Assembly: GCA_030524205.1 (NCBI GenBank) | Contig: JAUNGZ010000001.1 | Location: forward strand, 62,001-126,000 | Source: Eubacteriales bacterium | GTDB taxonomy: Bacteria > Bacillota > Clostridia > Oscillospirales > Butyricicoccaceae | Direction: 5' to 3' | DNA: 64,000 bases | Part shown: positions 59,308 through 64,000 of the stretch, one piece after another | Numbering within the stretch: the stretch's first letter is position 1 | Layout: each line of letters begins with the position of its first letter | Notes under the pieces: model-generated | The model's input: only the letters and a program-made list of their open reading frames with translations | The model's database searches: none | What the model was told of the DNA's origin: nothing | Made by a program: the position numbers and the translations under genes

Positions 59308-62262
59308 ATGAACGTAAATTTAGGCATTGATATCGGCTCGACGACGGTTAAGATCGTCGTCGTTCGCGATGGAGAAATCATTCATAAGCGCTATGAGCGC
59401 CACTTTTCCAAGGTTCGCGAAAAGGCGGTCGAGCTGGTGCGCGACGCGCGCGAAAGCATCGGCGAGGATGCGTCCGTGCGCTGCGCCATCACCGGCTCGG
59501 CGGGTCTGGGCGTGGCCAAGGCCTCGGGGGTCGACTTCGTACAGGAGGTGTACGCCACCCGCAAAGCGGTCGGCGTACATGTGCCGCAGGCCGACGTGGT
59601 CATCGAGCTGGGCGGAGAGGACGCGAAAATCGTCTTTCTCACCGGCCAGCTCGAGGAGCGCATGAACGGCTCGTGCGCGGGCGGCACCGGCGCGTTTATC
59701 GACCAGATGGCCGTGCTGCTCGACGTCACCCCCGCCGAGCTCGACGAGCTCTCGCGCGGCGCCGAGCGCATTTACACCATCGCCTCGCGCTGCGGCGTGT
59801 TCGCCAAATCGGATATCCAGCCCCTTTTAAATGAAGGCGCGCGCAAGGAGGACGTGGCCGCCTCCATTTTCCAAGCCGTCGTCGGGCAGACGCTCACCGG
59901 TCTGGCGCAGGGGCGCGAAATCAAGGGCGACGTTTTGTTTCTCGGCGGCCCGCTGTTCTTCTTCAAGGGCCTGCAAAAGCAGTTCCAGCAGACGCTGGGG
60001 CTGGATAAGGCGCACGCGCATTTCCCCGCCCTCGCCCCCTACGCCATCGCGGCGGGCGCGGCGGAATACGCGGGCGGCACAAAAAGCGAATACACCGTCG
60101 CCTCCCTGCTCGAAGCGCTCGAAAAAGCCGCGGACGCGCCCATCGTGGCGCAGTATCTGCCGCCCCTGTTTGAAAACGAGGCGCAGTATCAGGAATTTCA
60201 GCGCCGCCACGGCGTACACGATGTGATGACCGAAAACGTCACGGTGTACACGGGCGACGCTTACCTCGGCATCGACTGCGGCTCGACCACGACCAAGCTG
60301 GTGCTGATCGGCGAGCAAAACCAGATTTTATTCCACCACTACCAGTCCAACAAGGGCAACCCGGCGGACGTGATCCGCGAGCAGCTCACCAAGCTGTATG
60401 AGCTGTGCGGCGACCGGGTACATATCGTTTCCTCCTGCGTCACCGGCTACGGCGAGGCGCTCATCCAGAACGCCTTCGGCGTGGACTTCGGTCTGGTCGA
60501 AACGGTCGCGCACTTCCGCGCGGCGCGCCACTTCTGCCCGGAGGTCGATTTCATCATCGACATCGGCGGGCAGGACATCAAATGCTTCAAAATCCGCAAC
60601 AAATGCATCGACAACATCTCTCTAAACGAGGCCTGCTCGTCAGGCTGCGGCTCGTTTATCGAAACCTTCGCCCGCTCGATGGGCTATTCGATCGAGGAGT
60701 TCTGCAAGCTCGGCTTGTTCGCCGAACACCCGATCGACCTCGGCTCGCGCTGCACGGTGTTTATGAACTCCTCGGTCAAGCAGGCGCAGAAGGACGGCGC
60801 GGGCATCGACGCGATCTCGGCCGGCCTGTCGGTCTCGGTCGTCAAAAACGCGCTGTACAAGGTCATCCGCGCCCACTCGCCGGACGATCTCGGGCAGAAC
60901 ATCGTCGTGCAGGGCGGCACGTTTTTGAACGACGCGATCCTGCGCTCGTTCGAGCAGGAAATCGGCCGCAACGTCACCCGTCCGGCGATTTCCGGCCTGA
61001 TGGGCGCGTACGGCGCGGCGCTGCACGCCAAGGACAACCGCCCCGCCGAAACCGGCCTGATCGGCCCGGACGTGCTCGCGCAGTTCGAGCACACCGCCAA
61101 ATCGGTGCGCTGCGGCCTGTGTGAAAACCACTGCAATCTGACGATCAACGACTTCGGCGGCGGCCGCCGCTTTATCTCGGGCAACCGCTGCGAGCGCCCG
61201 CTCGGCAAGGGCGAGCACAAGGAGCTGCCCAACCTGTACAAATGGAAGCTCGAAAAGCTGAAAAGCTACGGCGCGCCGAGCGGCAGGCCCGCGCCGAACG
61301 GCACGATCGGCCTTCCCTTCGGCCTGAACTACTACGAGCTGCTGCCGTTCTGGACGACCTTTCTGCGCACGCTCGGCTTCGAGACCGTGCTGAGTGACGT
61401 TTCCACCCGCGACATGTACCAGCAGGGCCAGCACTCCATTCCGTCGGACACGGTGTGCTATCCCGCCAAGCTGATGCACGGCCATATCGAAAACCTGCTG
61501 CAAAAGGGCGTCGACGCGATCTTCTACCCCTGCATGACCTATAACCTTGACGAGGGGCGCGCGTCCAACTGCTACAACTGCCCGGTCGTAGCCTATTATC
61601 CCGAGCTGTTAAAAGCCAACGTGGCCTCCCTGCAGCAGTTCGACTTCATGATGCCCTATTTCGAGCTGACCGACCATAAGCGCTTCATCCAGCAGGCCGC
61701 CAAGTATTTCTGCGGCAAGTACCCGTCGCTGAAAAAGCGGCAGATCGCGGCCGCGGCCGAGGCCGCCTATCAGGCGCTCGCCGATTATTACGCACAGGTG
61801 CGCGACGAGGGGCAGAAGGCCATCGCCTACGCCGACACGCACGGGCTGGAAATCGCGGTGATCGCGGGCCGCCCGTACCACGTCGACCCCGAGGTCGGTC
61901 ACGGCATCGACCAGCTTATTTCGTCCTTCGGGCTGGTCATCGTGTCCGAGGACGCGGTGTGGCAGCTGACCGACGCGCCCGAGGTGCATGTTTTGAACCA
62001 GTGGACGTACCATTCGCGCATGTACGGCGCGGCCCGCTATGTGACCCACAAGGAAAACGCGCAGCTCATCCAGCTCGTCTCCTTCGGCTGCGGCATTGAC
62101 GCCATCACGACCGACGAAATGCGCGCCATCTGCGAGGACGGCGGCAAAATTTACACACAGCTCAAGATCGACGAGATCAGCAACCTCGGCGCGGCCAAAA
62201 TCCGTATCCGCAGTATGCTGGCCGCCGTAGAGGAGGGCAGAAAACTTGCAAAGCAATCCTAA
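59308..62262 (+). CDS. 2-hydroxyacyl-CoA dehydratase activase-type protein (two BcrAD/BadFG ATPase domains plus DUF2229)
   Basis: The 984-residue protein has two ASKHA ATPase domains: residues about 4-255 (LGIDIGSTTVKIVVVRDG, MNGSCAGGTGAFIDQMA, ASRCGVFAKSDIQ) and about 333-585 (LGIDCGSTTTKLVLIGEQ, EACSSGCGSFIETFA, GSRCTVFMNSSVKQA). The SxC and RC motifs supply the bridging [4Fe-4S] ligands of HgdC-like activators. A C-terminal region from about 600 (CGLCENHCNLTIND, then RPYHVDPEVGHGIDQLIS) matches DUF2229. Such large proteins occur widely in Clostridia without a known dehydratase partner. The next gene overlaps by 17 bases and carries the rest of the usual protein of about 1400 residues. Confidence 0.92.
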   Translation: MNVNLGIDIGSTTVKIVVVRDGEIIHKRYERHFSKVREKAVELVRDARESIGEDASVRCAITGSAGLGVAKASGVDFVQEVYATRKAVGVHVPQADVVIELGGEDAKIVFLTGQLEERMNGSCAGGTGAFIDQMAVLLDVTPAELDELSRGAERIYTIASRCGVFAKSDIQPLLNEGARKEDVAASIFQAVVGQTLTGLAQGREIKGDVLFLGGPLFFFKGLQKQFQQTLGLDKAHAHFPALAPYAIAAGAAEYAGGTKSEYTVASLLEALEKAADAPIVAQYLPPLFENEAQYQEFQRRHGVHDVMTENVTVYTGDAYLGIDCGSTTTKLVLIGEQNQILFHHYQSNKGNPADVIREQLTKLYELCGDRVHIVSSCVTGYGEALIQNAFGVDFGLVETVAHFRAARHFCPEVDFIIDIGGQDIKCFKIRNKCIDNISLNEACSSGCGSFIETFARSMGYSIEEFCKLGLFAEHPIDLGSRCTVFMNSSVKQAQKDGAGIDAISAGLSVSVVKNALYKVIRAHSPDDLGQNIVVQGGTFLNDAILRSFEQEIGRNVTRPAISGLMGAYGAALHAKDNRPAETGLIGPDVLAQFEHTAKSVRCGLCENHCNLTINDFGGGRRFISGNRCERPLGKGEHKELPNLYKWKLEKLKSYGAPSGRPAPNGTIGLPFGLNYYELLPFWTTFLRTLGFETVLSDVSTRDMYQQGQHSIPSDTVCYPAKLMHGHIENLLQKGVDAIFYPCMTYNLDEGRASNCYNCPVVAYYPELLKANVASLQQFDFMMPYFELTDHKRFIQQAAKYFCGKYPSLKKRQIAAAAEAAYQALADYYAQVRDEGQKAIAYADTHGLEIAVIAGRPYHVDPEVGHGIDQLISSFGLVIVSEDAVWQLTDAPEVHVLNQWTYHSRMYGAARYVTHKENAQLIQLVSFGCGIDAITTDEMRAICEDGGKIYTQLKIDEISNLGAAKIRIRSMLAAVEEGRKLAKQS

Positions 62263-63511
62263 AACCAAAATCCATCAGGCCGGGCACGTTCCCTTTACGG
62301 AGGAAATGCGCGCGGATTACACCATCCTCGTGCCCAATATGCTGCCCGTGCAGCTCGGCCTGATCTGCCGTTTGATGAAAAACTACGGCTATCGCATGGA
62401 GCTGCTCGACACCGAGGGGCAGAGCATCGTCGAGGAAGGTCTGAAAAACGTCCACAACGACACCTGCTACCCCGCGCTGCTCGTTATCGGCCAGCTGATG
62501 GACGCGATCCACAGCGGCAAATACGACGTGCACAAGCTCGCGCTCATTATGCCGCAGACGGGCGGCGGCTGCCGCGCTTCCAATTACATCCATCTGCTGC
62601 GCAAGGCGCTGGAGAAAAACGGCTATGGCTTTATCCCCGTTATTTCGCTCAACTTTTCCGGGCTGGAGGACAATCCCGGCTTTCAGCTCAGCAAAACCAT
62701 GCTGGTTCAAATCGCCTACGCGCTTTTGATCGGCGATCTGATCATGATGGTTGCCAACCAGTGCCGTCCCTACGAATGCGTCGCCGGTTCGACCGACAAA
62801 GCCATCGAAATCTGCATGGAGGCCGTCACCGCGCGCTTCACGGGCGACCGCATGGTGCGCTACGGCGAGGTCAAGCATCTGTTCCGGTACGTGCTGCAAG
62901 CGTTCGGCAAGGTTAAGCTCGACCGGTCGCAGAAAAAGAAGCTGGTCGGCATCGTCGGTGAAATTTACGTAAAATTCTCTCCGCTCGGCAACAACAATCT
63001 GGAAAAATTTCTGCTCTCCGAGGGCTGCGAGCCCGTGCTGCCCGGCCTGATGGATTTCTGCCTGTACTGCGTGTACAACTCCGTGATCGACCACGACCTG
63101 TATGGGCGCGGCGGCAAAACCGCGGCAATCTACAAGCTGGTTTACAATTTTATCCTCAGCAAGCAGAACGATATCATCAAGCTGATGAAAAAGGACGGCA
63201 AGTTCCGCCCGCCCATGCCGTTCGACGAGGTGCGCAAAAAAGCGCAGAGCATCATCGGCCCGGGCGTCAAAATGGGCGAGGGCTGGCTGCTGCCCGCCGA
63301 AATGGTCGAGCTGATCTCGGAGGGCGTGCGCAACATCGTATGCACCCAGCCCTTCGGCTGCCTGCCCAACCATATCGCGGGCAAGGGCATGATCCGCAAA
63401 ATCCGCGAAACCTATCCCGAGGCCAACATCGTCGCGATCGACTACGATCCCGGCGCGAGCAAAATCAATCAGGAAAACCGCATCAAGCTGATGCTGTCCT
63501 CCGCGGAATAA
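62246..63511 (+). CDS. 2-hydroxyacyl-CoA dehydratase (HgdB-like) domain protein, C-terminal part of the split activase
   Basis: The 421-residue protein starts at a TTG nine bases after GAGGAGGGC, overlapping the preceding gene by 17 bases. It contains NVHNDTCYPALLVIGQLMDA, MPQTGGGCRASNYIHLLRKA, FQLSKTMLVQIAYALLIGDL and VCTQPFGCLPNHIAGKGMIR, with several conserved cysteines able to hold an iron-sulfur cluster. In many Clostridia this region is the C-terminus of one long activase polypeptide; here it is a separate, translationally coupled chain. The substrate is unknown. Confidence 0.9.
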   Translation: MQSNPKTKIHQAGHVPFTEEMRADYTILVPNMLPVQLGLICRLMKNYGYRMELLDTEGQSIVEEGLKNVHNDTCYPALLVIGQLMDAIHSGKYDVHKLALIMPQTGGGCRASNYIHLLRKALEKNGYGFIPVISLNFSGLEDNPGFQLSKTMLVQIAYALLIGDLIMMVANQCRPYECVAGSTDKAIEICMEAVTARFTGDRMVRYGEVKHLFRYVLQAFGKVKLDRSQKKKLVGIVGEIYVKFSPLGNNNLEKFLLSEGCEPVLPGLMDFCLYCVYNSVIDHDLYGRGGKTAAIYKLVYNFILSKQNDIIKLMKKDGKFRPPMPFDEVRKKAQSIIGPGVKMGEGWLLPAEMVELISEGVRNIVCTQPFGCLPNHIAGKGMIRKIRETYPEANIVAIDYDPGASKINQENRIKLMLSSAE

Positions 63512-63512
63512 A

Positions 63513-63537
63513 AAAAGAGGCCGAAAGGCCTCTTTTC
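63513..63537. terminator. Bidirectional terminator between convergent genes
   Basis: AAGAGGCC-GAAA-GGCCTCTT with a GNRA tetraloop and A/T runs on both sides. It serves the activase pair and the opposing gene. Confidence 0.9.
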
Positions 63538-64000
63538 TTATTCCCATTTATAGTATTGGTCGCCCGTGTTCAGCGTCAGATAGGTCACCGGCGTTTTGAC
63601 CTCCTGTCCGTTCACGATCTCCACCTTGTTCTCAGTTTTAGAAAGGAGCGGCACCTCCTGCTCGGTCCCTACCTTTGTGATCTTGCCGGCCGAGCCGCTG
63701 TAAAGGTACCCCGTGACGCGCACCTTGTCCGACGCGGTTTTTCCCGTTAGGCTCTCGCTGATATAGATTTTATAATCCCCTCCCTGTGGATAAATGCGGA
63801 AATCGAAGCTGTCCGCCCGCACGCCCAGCGCTCTGGCGGCCTGCTCGCGGCCTACCTGCCCGAAGTTGGGGCCGGTGGAATCGAGCGCGATTGTGCTGTG
63901 CTTCTGAAAATACGCGGTCACCTTATCCTGCGCCATTATCTTTTCGATATTGAGCGGATCTTGCAGCTTGTCCTGCTCGCTGCCGCCATGCACCGAGCAG
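63538..64000 (-). CDS. Hypothetical protein, probable lipoprotein, 5' end outside the window
   Basis: The minus-strand frame is open to the window edge and reads CSVHGGSEQDKLQDPLN before a compact beta-rich domain (KITKVGTEQEVPLLSKTENK, VTYLTLNTGDQYYKWE at the C-terminus). The cysteine at the very edge followed by S and a polar stretch fits the first residue of a mature lipoprotein, so the signal peptide would lie beyond the edge. A GTG at 63993 could be a start but would remove that cysteine. I recognise no family. Confidence 0.65.
   Translation of the reverse strand, partial: CSVHGGSEQDKLQDPLNIEKIMAQDKVTAYFQKHSTIALDSTGPNFGQVGREQAARALGVRADSFDFRIYPQGGDYKIYISESLTGKTASDKVRVTGYLYSGSAGKITKVGTEQEVPLLSKTENKVEIVNGQEVKTPVTYLTLNTGDQYYKWE

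Overview
The window reads as a chromosomal segment of a high-GC, Gram-positive, anaerobic Clostridia-type bacterium, most likely from the Oscillospirales/Butyricicoccaceae area. That placement is inferred from gene content: a cellobiose-type PTS with a GH4 phospho-glycosidase, an NADP-type glutamate dehydrogenase, a 2-hydroxyacyl-CoA dehydratase activase homologue, MEP-pathway ispD-ispF beside carD, an SpoIVF-like M23/M50 pair, strong Shine-Dalgarno sites with TTG/GTG starts, and a SAM-I riboswitch before metK. No rRNA and no CRISPR array were seen. One tRNA (Ser-GGA) is present.

Layout. 1-4.9 kb is a beta-glucoside locus: a HAD phosphatase, PTS IIC and GH4 enzyme on the minus strand, an RpiR regulator, and divergent PTS IIB-IIA. 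5.2-14.4 kb is visibly AT-richer. It holds a LacI-controlled catabolic island: a two-part TAXI-TRAP importer, an AspT-like exchanger, an SDR, a lactonase-like metallo-hydrolase and, divergently, an alpha/beta hydrolase. Repeated TGAATACGTATTCA-like palindromes flank the promoters. 14.8-18.2 kb is a decayed integrative element ending at tRNA-Ser, with xis and integrase both broken. 18.4-24.6 kb encodes a membrane-tethered ECF sigma factor, an XRE regulator and an envelope operon (TM/WG-repeat protein, secreted WG-like protein, SLH protein).

24.6-35.7 kb has an AraC regulator, a cytidylate-kinase-like protein, a complete branched-chain amino acid (Liv) ABC transporter, and a MarR-controlled heterodimeric ABC exporter. 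36-52.2 kb is mostly housekeeping and regulation: YccA, an alkyltransferase-like protein, gdhA, a WYL/GyrI regulator, AraC, DUF2000, M23/M50, CarD, ispD-ispF, MATE, uridine phosphorylase, DUF951, an S1 protein, rarA and hisC. 52.6-56.2 kb is a copper operon (copA with an in-frame copZ module, csoR, pentapeptide-repeat gene). It is followed by an aldose-epimerase-like gene, riboswitch-controlled metK, and a split activase pair. The right edge cuts a probable lipoprotein gene.

The most unusual non-coding signal is a modular family of roughly 100-400 bp multi-hairpin repeats between 31 and 60 kb. They lie directly after stop codons, almost always in the sense orientation of the preceding gene. 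The hairpin order and linker words are conserved while the stem sequences change from copy to copy. The most interesting gene cluster is the LacI/TAXI-TRAP island, whose substrate cannot be read from the sequence.
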